A stretch of 57,490 bases of DNA, from NCBI GenBank assembly GCA_016939365.1, contig JAFGHD010000174.1:1-57490 (forward strand), in the 5' to 3' direction. This DNA is from Bacteroidales bacterium (GTDB lineage Bacteria; Bacteroidota; Bacteroidia; Bacteroidales; JAFGHD01). The position numbers and the translations under genes were made by a program. Below the pieces are notes generated by a model. The model was given only the letters and a program-made list of their open reading frames with translations, searched no databases and had not been told where the DNA came from. The first letter of the stretch is position 1; each line of letters begins with the position of its first letter. Shown here piece after piece: positions 23,133 to 32,096 of the stretch.

Positions 23133-25049
23133 ATGAAAAAGTTGTCTTATTTTTTTCTGTTTGTTACGCAAATAACAATCGCCCAGTCACCGCAGGCCTT
23201 CAGATACCAGGCCGTGGTGCGGGACAATGCAGGTCTGATCCTGCAGAACCATATTGTAGGAATCAGGATCAGCATCCATGACGGCAATCCGGGCGGGACC
23301 ATTGTTTACCAGGAAACCTTTACCGGGACGACCAACGAATTCGGACTGATGAACCTGAATATCGGAACCGGTCTTCCTGTGATTGGTGCTTTCACTGGTA
23401 TTGACTGGGGAAACAGTTCCAAATTCATTGAAACGGAGGTAGACCCTGCCGGAGGAACAAGTTATGTTTCCATGGGAACCTCACCACTGCTTTCGGTTCC
23501 CTTTGCACTGTATTCAGGCGCCACGGGAGATACCTCCTTATGGAGGAAATCGGGTGATACCATTTATTACCTTACAGGTAACGTGGGGATTGGAACCGCC
23601 AGCCCTCAGGGGGAACTCCATATAAACAATCCCTTTGAATGGCAGGGAATTACATTCACAGGAACCGGACTGAATGACCTTACCGTTGATTACAGCAGCT
23701 TTAATGGCTCAGGGACTGTTTACTACATAGCTGAAGTGACCAATGCCGGGCCCAATCCCAATATTTTCAGGTACAGCAATGACAACGGCGCAACATGGAC
23801 CGAAAATGTTCCCATGGCAAACTCGGGCATTGACGTCGGTTACGGAGTTACAATAGGTTTTGGCGCTTTGGTTGGCCATACGTATGGAGACCAATGGTCA
23901 TGGATCATTTCAGAGAGTTATTCGGATGAGTTGATCGTGAAGAATGGAAATATAGGTATAGGTAATTCAGATCCCGAAACATATTTACACATACTGAGTG
24001 ATACCCAGTTTAATCCGGAAGCCCTGGGCGGACGCGAACTGGGTTCCCAGCACCTTGTTTTAACCAATGGTACGCAGGGATTATATAAGTATGGGCCGGC
24101 GCTATCATTTGGCGGTATCAATACAGGCCGTCGCCGTGCAGCCATTGTCCCCATACAGACCAGTAATGACCCGGACCAGATGGGCCTGGCATTTTTTACC
24201 CACCCTGCACCACAAGCCTCCAACAACACCGTTACACAGCAAATGCAGATTGATCATAATGGAAATGTGAGTATCGGGACAACAGACGCTTATGCAAAAT
24301 TGCATATTCTTGGTGCCATTGGACTTACCGGGCTTAGAGTAACTGATGCTTCTTATGGGATGAATATTTCCAATTCCGGAAGTGATGGGCTAACCATTTC
24401 CAGTTCTGGTTGGCATGGAATAAGTATCTATGTATCAGGTCATAGTGGTGTATATGTCACCAATTCTGGTGATGATGGAGTGTACGTTTATCAATCCGGA
24501 AGTGACTGGGGATTTTATGCTTATAATGATAAAACATACTCTCAGGGGGGGTATTATCCGGCAAAATCCGGATCATTCGCAAAAAATACAGGACAGGAGG
24601 TCCTGGAACCGGGCGACATGGTATGTGTTTCCGGCGGCCTGGAAGAAAACGCATTGGGTGAGGAGAGTGTTCCTGTTATCAATGTCTCGATAGCAAGAAG
24701 CCATTGCTCAGAGGCTCTGTTCGGTGTGGTTGAGAGTCGCGTATATGTGCACGAAGAAAATATCGAACTGGATAAAGGCAATTTTGCAGTGCATAAAAGT
24801 TTTCGGTTCGGGGAAGGCGCCATTAATCAGGGTGATTACCTTACTGTGGTCGTATTTGGAATTGCTGATGTAAAAGTAGATGTGGCAGGAAATATCAAAT
24901 CCGGGCAAAAACTTACTGTTTCCGAAACCGATGGAATAGCCAGAAGCATCATCGGTGATGAAAACTGGGTGGTTACAGGCATCCTTGGCAAAGCCCTGGA
25001 GAATTCAGACGGATCAGGAATAATGAAAGTATTTGTGAATTGCAGGTGA
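23133..25049 (+). CDS. Secreted modular protein with decapeptide repeats (paralogue 3)
   Basis: The 638-residue product has a signal peptide (MKKLSYFFLFVTQITIAQ) and the same N-terminal domain (QAFRYQAVVRDNAGL to GTSPLLSVPFALYS). I use ATG 23133; an upstream TTG is less likely. A middle module (about 170-260) has an aromatic-rich section with YYIAEVTNAGPNPNIFRYS. About residues 415-470 contain five near-perfect ten-residue units of the form SG-x-x-G-hydrophobic-x-hydrophobic, for example NSGSDGLTIS and NSGDDGVYVY, likely a small beta-helix. The end (EPGDMVCVSGG to VVTGILGKALENSDGSG) matches in style the C-terminal domain of paralogue 1. It starts 39 bp after paralogue 2, likely in one operon. 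Confidence 0.8.
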   Translation: MKKLSYFFLFVTQITIAQSPQAFRYQAVVRDNAGLILQNHIVGIRISIHDGNPGGTIVYQETFTGTTNEFGLMNLNIGTGLPVIGAFTGIDWGNSSKFIETEVDPAGGTSYVSMGTSPLLSVPFALYSGATGDTSLWRKSGDTIYYLTGNVGIGTASPQGELHINNPFEWQGITFTGTGLNDLTVDYSSFNGSGTVYYIAEVTNAGPNPNIFRYSNDNGATWTENVPMANSGIDVGYGVTIGFGALVGHTYGDQWSWIISESYSDELIVKNGNIGIGNSDPETYLHILSDTQFNPEALGGRELGSQHLVLTNGTQGLYKYGPALSFGGINTGRRRAAIVPIQTSNDPDQMGLAFFTHPAPQASNNTVTQQMQIDHNGNVSIGTTDAYAKLHILGAIGLTGLRVTDASYGMNISNSGSDGLTISSSGWHGISIYVSGHSGVYVTNSGDDGVYVYQSGSDWGFYAYNDKTYSQGGYYPAKSGSFAKNTGQEVLEPGDMVCVSGGLEENALGEESVPVINVSIARSHCSEALFGVVESRVYVHEENIELDKGNFAVHKSFRFGEGAINQGDYLTVVVFGIADVKVDVAGNIKSGQKLTVSETDGIARSIIGDENWVVTGILGKALENSDGSGIMKVFVNCR

Positions 25050-25051
25050 TT

Positions 25052-25110
25052 TCCCCGCAAAAGGGGATCAAGGATTTGTCTGATCACACGTTGGTTTTGT
25101 AGCCTTGATC
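25052..25110. terminator. Candidate two-way terminator between convergent genes
   Basis: Two inverted repeats lie between the convergent genes: TCCCC-GCAAAA-GGGGA at 25052-25067 and GATCAAGG (25066-25073) paired with CCTTGATC (25103-25110). There is no long T run, so this is a structural guess. Confidence 0.4.
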
Positions 25111-25121
25111 AGGATGAACCT

Positions 25122-25835
25122 TTACCGGACGGGTTCCGGTGCGCCCTCCTTCGCCGGAGGCTTTTCATTGAACACATAGATCAGCCTGAATCCGATCAGG
25201 TTGTTGTACTGGTCGCGGGTCCATGACTGGTTGCTTCCGGGTTGGGGAAGGAATTCCCGGGTCCTTATCCTGGACAGGGAATAGGCATAGCGGAAGTTCA
25301 TCCGGAACCGCTTGTAGAGCCTGAAGCGCAGGTCCACCAGGATATTGTAATCATTCTTGTCGTAAGGCCCGGTGTTCAGCGATGTGGAAGTAGTCCTCCT
25401 CCCGTGCTCCCACTCCTTCACCCGGACCAGCCGGCCCCACGAAAAACCCAGGCCCGCGGTGATCCGGTCACGGTCGTTGAAATGTACCATCACAGGAACC
25501 TCTACATAATCCAGCACCAGGCGGTAGGCACCGTTCAGCTCATTGCCCAGGGTGTCCAGGGAATAGTACTGTTTCTTCTCGAAGGATCCCTTCTGGTTAA
25601 AGATCGTTTCCAGGCTGACCAGCCATTTCTCCGTGAAAGGGATGATGGCCGAGGGTCCGCCGGTAAGACCGAATTTCCTGAATCCGTATATTTCGTCGCC
25701 ATCCACCTGCGACAGGTTGAAGCCGGCAATGAGCGCTCCCTGGATGCGCTGGGCCATCACTGTAGGTCCGGACAGGAATTGAAAGATAAGTATCCCGAGC
25801 CAGACCGTGTACCGCCTATTCCTGAAATTCCTCAT
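25122..25835 (-). CDS. PorT-like outer-membrane beta-barrel protein
   Basis: The 237-residue product has a signal peptide (cleavage near VMAQ) followed by alternating amphipathic strands that begin GALIAGFNLSQVDGD, as in the Bacteroidota outer-membrane beta-barrel group that includes PorT. Aromatic-rich strands such as RMNFRYAYSLSRI and LIGFRLIYVF are consistent with a barrel of about eight strands. The gene stands alone on the minus strand, convergent with the secreted-protein genes, and ends with a short Pro/Glu-rich tail. A direct role in type IX secretion cannot be claimed; the family is broad. Confidence 0.75.
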   Translation of the reverse strand: MRNFRNRRYTVWLGILIFQFLSGPTVMAQRIQGALIAGFNLSQVDGDEIYGFRKFGLTGGPSAIIPFTEKWLVSLETIFNQKGSFEKKQYYSLDTLGNELNGAYRLVLDYVEVPVMVHFNDRDRITAGLGFSWGRLVRVKEWEHGRRTTSTSLNTGPYDKNDYNILVDLRFRLYKRFRMNFRYAYSLSRIRTREFLPQPGSNQSWTRDQYNNLIGFRLIYVFNEKPPAKEGAPEPVR

Positions 25836-25865
25836 GTTGTCCGGTATAAACGTCAGTGCCCCCCG

Positions 25866-28022
25866 TTAAATTTTGGCCGGATTCCTTTTCTGGTCAACGT
25901 CTTTCATGGAGAGTTGGATCCTGTTCCTTTCCATGTCCACATCCACCACCTTCACCATGACTTTCTGATTCAGGCGGACGACATCGGCCGGGTCCCTGAC
26001 AAAAGCTTTGGCCATCTGGCTGATATGCACCAGTCCGTCCTGGTGTACCCCGACATCTACGAATGCCCCGAAAGCGGTGATATTGGTCACAATCCCCGGA
26101 AGGATCATGCCTGACCTGAGGTCACCGATATCCCGGACGGAGGGATCAAACTCAAACATGCCGAATTTCTCCCGGGGATCACGGCCCGGTTTGATCAACT
26201 CATCCAGGATATCCCTGATCGTTGGCAGTCCGGCAGTGGGAGTGACGAAGTCTTCAGGTTTGATCCGGCGCACCAGTGCTTCATTCCCGATGAGTTCTTC
26301 CAGACGTGTGTTGAGGGTGGCAGCCATCTTCTCCACCACTCCGTAGCTCTCCGGATGGACGGCTGACTTATCGAGGGGATCATCTCCTTCTCGGATCCTC
26401 AGAAAACCGGCGGCCTGTTCGAAGGCCCTGGGACCGAATCTGGGCACCCGCATGAAATCCTGTCTCGATCGGAAGGGCCCGTTCTGGTTGCGGTAGCTGA
26501 CCACGTTCCGGGCAAGGGCCGGTCCGACACCCGAGACATATGCCAGCAGGTGCGGGCTGGCCGTATTCACCTCCACCCCCACCGCGTTGACACAGCTGAC
26601 CACCGTATCACCCAGTGTGGCTGCCAGGGCCGTCTGGTCGACATCATGCTGGTATTGTCCCACACCGATGGAACGGGGTTCGATCTTGACCAGCTCGGCC
26701 AGCGGATCCATCAGCCTCCGTCCGATAGAAACGGCACCACGTACGGTCACATCATAATCCGGCATCTCCTCACGCGCAGTATCGGATGCAGAATACACCG
26801 ATGCTCCGCTCTCATTCACCATCACAGCGATCACATCCCTGTCGAAACGGATGCGCCGTATCAGGTCCTCGGTTTCACGACCTGCAGTACCATTACCCAC
26901 AGCAATGGCTTCCACACGGTAAGAATTGACCAGCTGCTGTATCTTCCTGACCGATTGGGGTACCTCATTATTGGGAGGATGAGGGTAAATCGTTTCGTTA
27001 TGCAAAAGTTTCCCCTGCCGGTCCAGAATGACCAGCTTGCAACCTGTCCGGAAGCCCGGATCAATGGCCATCACCACTTTCTGCCCCAACGGAGGGGCCA
27101 TGAGCAGCTGCCTGAGGTTCTCCGAGAATATCCGGATCGCTTCGGCATCGGCCCGTTCCGTAACCTCTTTCCTCACCTCGTTTTCGATGGATGGTAGCAT
27201 CAGCCTCCGGTAACCATCCTGCGCGGCCATTCTGACCTGCTCTGCCGAGGCGTTTTCCGACCGGAGAAAGATCCTTTCGAGGATTTCGATGGCCTTCTCT
27301 TCCGGCGGATAGGCCCGCACCCTCAGGTAACCCTCCTTTTCACCCCGGTTCATGGCCAGTATCCGGTGAGATGGGGCTTTCATCAGGGGCTCCTCCCATG
27401 AAAACCAGGAACGGTACTTGCTGCCATCCAGCTCCTTGCCCTTCACGGCAACGGAGCGGATCACCGCTTCACGTCTGAACAGTTTCCTGACCTGGTTGCG
27501 GGCACCTGCATGCTCGTTCACCCACTCTGCAATGATGTCGCGGGCTCCGGCCAGGGCATCCTCAATGGTTCCGACACCTTTCTCCGGATTGATGAATTGA
27601 GCGGCCCGTCCTTCAGCATCTGTTTCCTGCTGTTTCATCAATATTTTCGCCAGCCCCTCCAGGCCCTTTTCGACAGCGATGGTGGCACGCGTGCGTCTCT
27701 TTGGCCTGTAAGGCAGGTAGAGGTCTTCCAGCTGGGCCATGGTGGGAGCCTCCCGGATCTGTTGTTCCAGCTCAGAAGTCAGTTTATCCTGCTCCCGGAT
27801 GGATTCGAGAATGGCCAGGCGTCTCTTTTCAAGCTCCCTGAGCTGATGCATCCTGTCGCGGATATTCCGTATCTGTTCCTCATCCAGGGAACCGGTGAGC
27901 TCCTTCCGGTATCTTGCAATGAACGGCACGGTGGCCCCGCTGTCCAGCAGCTCTGCCGTCCGGGCTACCTGATCGGTCTGCAGGCTCAGTTCCTCAGCAA
28001 TCCTGAGAACAATTGCTTCCAT
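25866..28022 (-). CDS. tex: Tex-family RNA-binding transcription accessory protein
   Basis: Tex is a conserved cytoplasmic nucleic-acid-binding protein thought to act in transcription or RNA metabolism. The 718-residue product shows the domain order of the family: N-terminal helical part (AELLDSGATVPFIARYRKE), YqgF-like region with AIDPGFRTGCK, helix-hairpin-helix section (YVSGVGPALARNVVSYR) and a C-terminal S1 domain (GIVTNITAFGAFVDVGVH). I take ATG 28022 (MEAIVLRIAEEL), because a longer frame starting at 28073 overlaps the upstream methyltransferase-like gene. It lies 14 bp after that gene and may be co-transcribed. Confidence 0.96.
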   Translation of the reverse strand: MEAIVLRIAEELSLQTDQVARTAELLDSGATVPFIARYRKELTGSLDEEQIRNIRDRMHQLRELEKRRLAILESIREQDKLTSELEQQIREAPTMAQLEDLYLPYRPKRRTRATIAVEKGLEGLAKILMKQQETDAEGRAAQFINPEKGVGTIEDALAGARDIIAEWVNEHAGARNQVRKLFRREAVIRSVAVKGKELDGSKYRSWFSWEEPLMKAPSHRILAMNRGEKEGYLRVRAYPPEEKAIEILERIFLRSENASAEQVRMAAQDGYRRLMLPSIENEVRKEVTERADAEAIRIFSENLRQLLMAPPLGQKVVMAIDPGFRTGCKLVILDRQGKLLHNETIYPHPPNNEVPQSVRKIQQLVNSYRVEAIAVGNGTAGRETEDLIRRIRFDRDVIAVMVNESGASVYSASDTAREEMPDYDVTVRGAVSIGRRLMDPLAELVKIEPRSIGVGQYQHDVDQTALAATLGDTVVSCVNAVGVEVNTASPHLLAYVSGVGPALARNVVSYRNQNGPFRSRQDFMRVPRFGPRAFEQAAGFLRIREGDDPLDKSAVHPESYGVVEKMAATLNTRLEELIGNEALVRRIKPEDFVTPTAGLPTIRDILDELIKPGRDPREKFGMFEFDPSVRDIGDLRSGMILPGIVTNITAFGAFVDVGVHQDGLVHISQMAKAFVRDPADVVRLNQKVMVKVVDVDMERNRIQLSMKDVDQKRNPAKI

Positions 28023-28036
28023 CCGGTGCGTTGAAG

Positions 28037-28708
28037 TTAGTCCGGTTCTACTATGATCATGCAGTGTTTCCATGCCAGCCGGACAGGAACCATACGCGCC
28101 CGGCCGAAAACCAGCTCAAAATTAGCCAATAATGTGTTTGCTTCCCTCTCCCCTCCAGTTTTCGGCATCGCCTTATTGAATACGGCATGTCCCTCAGGGA
28201 GCAGCCCCCTCCTTATATGTTCGAGGAAATCCCTTCCCTCAAAAACGGGAGGCACGCGGTCATCGACATAAAGATCGATCACGATAAGATCGAACAGCTC
28301 GCGGTTCTGATCCATAAAATTATATGCATCGGCGACCACGATCCGGTCGGCTGCGGCCACTCCGGAAGGGAAATATTTCCCTGCCAGTCGGACCACTTCC
28401 CTGTCCATTTCCACGCCCGTGATCCGCCCTGTGCACCCTTGTTCGTTTCGCAGAATGGATGCTACACTTCCCGCTCCGTATCCCAGGATCAGCACGTCTC
28501 TGAAATCCCTGCATGGCCACGAAACCTTCCCGAAGAACTTCCGGAAGGCCTTGTGCAGTCCTCCAAATGAATAATTGGCCTGAGGGGAGTCAAGCTGCAA
28601 CCTGCCGGCAAACAGAGATACCTCCAGCTTCCCGCTAACCTCTGAATATGCAGTATCGATTACCTGCGGAAGGAAGTAACTGGCGATCAACCTGGGTATT
28701 GAAGTCAT
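28037..28708 (-). CDS. Spermidine synthase-like methyltransferase-fold protein
   Basis: The 223-residue product has a Rossmann methyltransferase fold with the nucleotide-binding loop VLILGYGAGSVAS, an acidic residue after strand 2 (GVEMDREVV), a DAYNFMD segment and LIVIDLYVDD after strand 4, as in the spermine/spermidine synthase superfamily. It lacks the N-terminal domain of full-length spermidine synthases, so a polyamine role is doubtful. The neighbouring tex gene starts 14 bp downstream. Confidence 0.8.
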   Translation of the reverse strand: MTSIPRLIASYFLPQVIDTAYSEVSGKLEVSLFAGRLQLDSPQANYSFGGLHKAFRKFFGKVSWPCRDFRDVLILGYGAGSVASILRNEQGCTGRITGVEMDREVVRLAGKYFPSGVAAADRIVVADAYNFMDQNRELFDLIVIDLYVDDRVPPVFEGRDFLEHIRRGLLPEGHAVFNKAMPKTGGEREANTLLANFELVFGRARMVPVRLAWKHCMIIVEPD

Positions 28709-28745
28709 TTTCTTTCAGGTTCCGGGAACCGTCCCTGCATGCATC

Positions 28746-29474
28746 CTACCAGCCGGATGCAAGGACATCAGCGATATGGGCTACTTTGATGGGCAGCTTG
28801 TGTTTGCGGATATATCCCTCCTGGTGCATCAGGCATGAGGAATCCGTGGATACAATGAATTCGGCCCCGGTGTCAAGGGCATTCTGCACTTTTTGTTCGG
28901 CCATGGCGCTGGATATGGCCTCGAATTTAACCGAGAATGTCCCCCCGAAACCACAACAGGTTTGGCTATCCTTCATCTCCACAAGCTGCAGCCCCCTGAC
29001 GGACGACAGCAGTTTCCGGGGTTCATCCTTCAGGCCGTACTCACGAAGGGCCGAACAGGAGTCATGGTAGGTCACCTTATGCTCGAAAACAGCTCCCACA
29101 TCGGTGACCTTCAGGACATTCACCATGAAATCGGTGAACTCATGGATGTTCTTCCTGAGCTGTTTGTATTCGTTATGAAGTGCTGTATTATGAAACAGTT
29201 TCGAATAATTATTCCTTACAAACGCCACACATGAAGCGGAGGGCCCCACTACCGGCCTGTTATGCGGAAAATCCCTGATGAACTTTTCACCGATGGCCTT
29301 GGCTTCGTCCCAGAACCCATTGTTAAAGGCCATTTGTCCACAACAGGTCTGATTGGGATTATAGTGCACCTTCACCCCGGCCTTCTCAAGCACTTTCACC
29401 ATATTCAGGCCGGTTTGCGGGAACAACTGATCGACAAAGCACGGTATAAACAGATCAACAGTCATCCCAGACAT
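28746..29474 (-). CDS. lutA: Cysteine-rich (Fe-S) oxidoreductase, LutA/YkgE family
   Basis: LutA-like proteins take part in L-lactate oxidation with LutB and LutC. The 242-residue product has two CCG modules: TCCGQMAFNNG in the N-terminal half and TCCGFGGTFSV in the C-terminal half, with the partner Cys in FIPCFVDQLFPQ and DSCSALREYG. The start is an ATG at 29474, the longer frame beginning with TTG. lutB and lutC are not beside it, so the symbol is by similarity only; other (Fe-S)-binding heterodisulfide-reductase-like roles are possible. Confidence 0.85.
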   Translation of the reverse strand: MSGMTVDLFIPCFVDQLFPQTGLNMVKVLEKAGVKVHYNPNQTCCGQMAFNNGFWDEAKAIGEKFIRDFPHNRPVVGPSASCVAFVRNNYSKLFHNTALHNEYKQLRKNIHEFTDFMVNVLKVTDVGAVFEHKVTYHDSCSALREYGLKDEPRKLLSSVRGLQLVEMKDSQTCCGFGGTFSVKFEAISSAMAEQKVQNALDTGAEFIVSTDSSCLMHQEGYIRKHKLPIKVAHIADVLASGW

Positions 29475-29659
29475 ACTTCCCCCGGAAATAAATGACAAAT
29501 GTAATAAATGGTACTGAACACCAGGACAAGCCCTTTGGTCTTTTTTATCTCCGCTTTGGTGGAATCCGGATGCCCGCCGTCAGTGTGGAGCGGTTTGACC
29601 GGATGAAATCCCTGACGTAAGATGCAGGTATAGATAAAGTCTCCAGGGTTCGGGAGGGG

Positions 29660-30937
29660 TCATTCCATTCCGCGGAGCATCCATTCCAGCCTGAAACCCG
29701 CTTTTTCCATGTGATTCCAGAATGCAGGGTATGATTTCAGGACCACCTGTGGTCCGAGAATACGGATTGTTCCGCACCTGAGGGCCAGCGGTGCGAATGA
29801 CATGGCCATCCGGTGGTCGCGGTAGGTGTGTATGAGCTGGTTTTCCCTGAGGCTGCCCGGAAGGGACGGGATCAGGGATATGGCATCGCCACCCGGGTCG
29901 GTCACCAGTTCAGCGCCAATCCTGGCCAGCTCCTTTCCCATGGCTTCTAATCTGTCGGATTCCTTGATCCTGAGAGTCCGTAGCCCTGTGAACCTGCCTT
30001 TCAGCGACAATCCGGCGCAGCAGGCCATCACGGAAAGAGCCAGATCGGGGTGGTTTGAAAAATCGAAATGGACAGAGGGCTGAGGTTCGCCATCGCGCAG
30101 GAGTATGACGTCCTGTGACTTCACAAGTGTTCTTATGCCAAGGGAACGGTAAATATCAGGAAGGATGGCATCACCCTGGATGGAAACCCCGGGCAACCCT
30201 TCCAGCCAGATCTCCGCCTCATCTGCCAGCGCGGCGATCTGGTACCAGTATGACGCAGAAGTCCAGTCGGGCTCAATGCCGATATCCCTGGGACGATAGG
30301 CCTGGGGCGGAATGGTGATCAGCCTGTCCTTGCGGATGTAGCGTACACCGAAGTAGGTCATCAGCTGAAGTGTCATTTCCTGATAAGGGGCTGATACGAT
30401 GTCCCCTTCCAAAAAAAGTTTCAGCCCCTGGGGAAGCAGGGGGCCGATCATCATCAGGGAGGAGACGAACTGGCTGCTGATGGAGGCATCCACCGCCGCT
30501 TCACTTTCTTCAAGGGGCTTACCCCTGATCAGCAAGGGAGGATAGCCTTCATCCCCGGTGTATTCAATATCGGCTCCCAGTTGGCGAAGAGCGTTTACCA
30601 GGGCCCCGACCGGCCTTTCCTTCATCCTGTCATCTCCCGTCAGGTGCCAGATGCCCGGTGTGATGGCCATTACGGCCGCCAGAAAGCGCAGAACAGTCCC
30701 CGCATTGCCGGTATTCAACTCCACAGGGCCAGCCCCCTTGTGCCCCCTTCGGATCACATCAAGCAGCGAGTACAGCACCTGAGTATCCTCTGCCTCTGAC
30801 AGGTTCCGGATACCGAAGGGCTTCCCCGAGAGAAAACGGATGATCAGCACCCGGTTGCTGATGCTCTTGGAAGCAGGAAGCTTTAACTTTACTGCGACCT
30901 TCCGGTCGTGCCGGCTGATTTTGAGAATGTCATGCAT
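29660..30937 (-). CDS. aroA: 3-phosphoshikimate 1-carboxyvinyltransferase (EPSP synthase)
   Basis: This enzyme joins phosphoenolpyruvate to shikimate-3-phosphate in the aromatic amino acid pathway. The 425-residue product has KLPASKSISNRVLI at its N-terminus, GNAGTVLRFLAAV, the DDRMKERPVG stretch, and RIKESDRLEAMGKEL and TYRDHRMAMSFAPL near the end, all expected family motifs including catalytic Arg, Lys and Glu positions. It overlaps aroB by 8 bp, so the two shikimate-pathway genes form an operon. Confidence 0.97.
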   Translation of the reverse strand: MHDILKISRHDRKVAVKLKLPASKSISNRVLIIRFLSGKPFGIRNLSEAEDTQVLYSLLDVIRRGHKGAGPVELNTGNAGTVLRFLAAVMAITPGIWHLTGDDRMKERPVGALVNALRQLGADIEYTGDEGYPPLLIRGKPLEESEAAVDASISSQFVSSLMMIGPLLPQGLKLFLEGDIVSAPYQEMTLQLMTYFGVRYIRKDRLITIPPQAYRPRDIGIEPDWTSASYWYQIAALADEAEIWLEGLPGVSIQGDAILPDIYRSLGIRTLVKSQDVILLRDGEPQPSVHFDFSNHPDLALSVMACCAGLSLKGRFTGLRTLRIKESDRLEAMGKELARIGAELVTDPGGDAISLIPSLPGSLRENQLIHTYRDHRMAMSFAPLALRCGTIRILGPQVVLKSYPAFWNHMEKAGFRLEWMLRGME

Positions 30938-32006
30938 TTCCTTTCAATTTCAGATAGTATTCAAAACTCTCTGCCACCAGACTGCGGTGGCACGTCCGGT
31001 CCGTTTCACACGAACCGATCCGGCGGATCAGGGTGAACCGGACCTCTCCGCCCCTGTTCTTTTTATCCTGATCCATCAATATCAGCAGCCGATCCAGGTC
31101 ATCTCCGTGAAGAGGCACCGGCTGGAACTCCCTGTGGAGTACGGTTACGATCCCTTCCAGCTCTTCAGCCGGCAGCCCTGCCTTCTGATGTGACAGCCAG
31201 GTTTCACATATCATCCCTGCAGCCACCGCCCTTCCGTGATGAAGCGGATTCCCCGTCTTTGAAAGCCAGAGCGATTCAATGGCATGACCGAAGGTATGTC
31301 CGAAATTCAAAGCTTTTCTGGGTCCCGATTCGTAAGGATCCATACGTACGATCCTTTCCTTGATCTCCACCGATCCCCTGATGAGTACCTCCCATTCCCG
31401 GAGAGCTGCTGGACGTCTGTCCTTCCAGTGCTCCCAGTACTCCGCATCTGCAATCAGGCCGTGTTTGAGTACTTCGGCATACCCGGAGTCCAGGTGCTCC
31501 TCCGGCAGGGTCCCGAGAAAAACGGGATTGATCACTACGCAGCGGGGCACCGAAAACAAGCCGATCTGATTTTTGAGATGCATATGATCGACACCTACCT
31601 TGCCTCCCAGAGCGGCGTCCACCATGGCCAGGAGCGAAGTGGGTATGTTGATGAAAGGGATCCCTCTTTTATAGGCCGAAGCAGCGAATCCACCCGTGTC
31701 GCAGACAACACCGCCACCCAGGTTGATCAGCAGGGCATCGCGGCCTGCGCCTGCTTCCGACAACTGATTCCAGATTGAGACACAGGTCTCAAGGTTCTTA
31801 TGATCCTCGCCTGCCTGCATCCCGATGACCCTGGCGGCCCCGAGCCATTCCATCTGACCCACCAGGGGCAGACAATGCCTTCTCGTATTGGAGTCCACAA
31901 GAAGGAACACCCGGCTCCAATCCTTGCCTGCACACGATTCCACCAGGTCGCTAAAGGAATCTTGCTCGGAGCAGATGCGGATTTGACAATTACCGGGGAT
32001 GTTCAT
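30930..32006 (-). CDS. aroB: 3-dehydroquinate synthase
   Basis: AroB converts DAHP to 3-dehydroquinate, the second step of the shikimate pathway. The 358-residue product has NLGGGVVCDTGGFAAS (NAD-binding region), FINIPTSLLAMVDAALGGKVGVD, the metal-binding Glu in GYAEVLKHG and His in FGHTFGHAIE and HHGRAVAAGM. Length and motifs are complete. It is the first gene of the aroB-aroA pair. A -7 element lies upstream at 32027-32034. Confidence 0.97.
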   Translation of the reverse strand: MNIPGNCQIRICSEQDSFSDLVESCAGKDWSRVFLLVDSNTRRHCLPLVGQMEWLGAARVIGMQAGEDHKNLETCVSIWNQLSEAGAGRDALLINLGGGVVCDTGGFAASAYKRGIPFINIPTSLLAMVDAALGGKVGVDHMHLKNQIGLFSVPRCVVINPVFLGTLPEEHLDSGYAEVLKHGLIADAEYWEHWKDRRPAALREWEVLIRGSVEIKERIVRMDPYESGPRKALNFGHTFGHAIESLWLSKTGNPLHHGRAVAAGMICETWLSHQKAGLPAEELEGIVTVLHREFQPVPLHGDDLDRLLILMDQDKKNRGGEVRFTLIRRIGSCETDRTCHRSLVAESFEYYLKLKGNA

Positions 32007-32026
32007 GATCTAGGCCTCCTCTCAGG

Positions 32027-32034
32027 CAAAATTA
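32027..32034 (-). promoter_or_regulatory. -7 promoter element of aroB-aroA
   Basis: TAATTTTG on the minus strand matches the Bacteroidota -7 consensus TAnnTTTG exactly, 20 bases before the aroB start. No clear TTG was found at the expected distance upstream. Confidence 0.5.
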
Positions 32035-32067
32035 CGAATTCACCCGGCAGTGACACTTTGAAAAATA

Positions 32068-32075
32068 TATCTTTG
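32068..32075 (+). promoter_or_regulatory. -7 promoter element of the proline dehydrogenase gene
   Basis: TATCTTTG on the plus strand matches the consensus TAnnTTTG exactly and lies 21 bases before the start codon. It is divergent from the aroB element, with only about 33 bases between the two. Confidence 0.5.
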
Positions 32076-32096
32076 TGACCAAATCGTCCGGGCATC

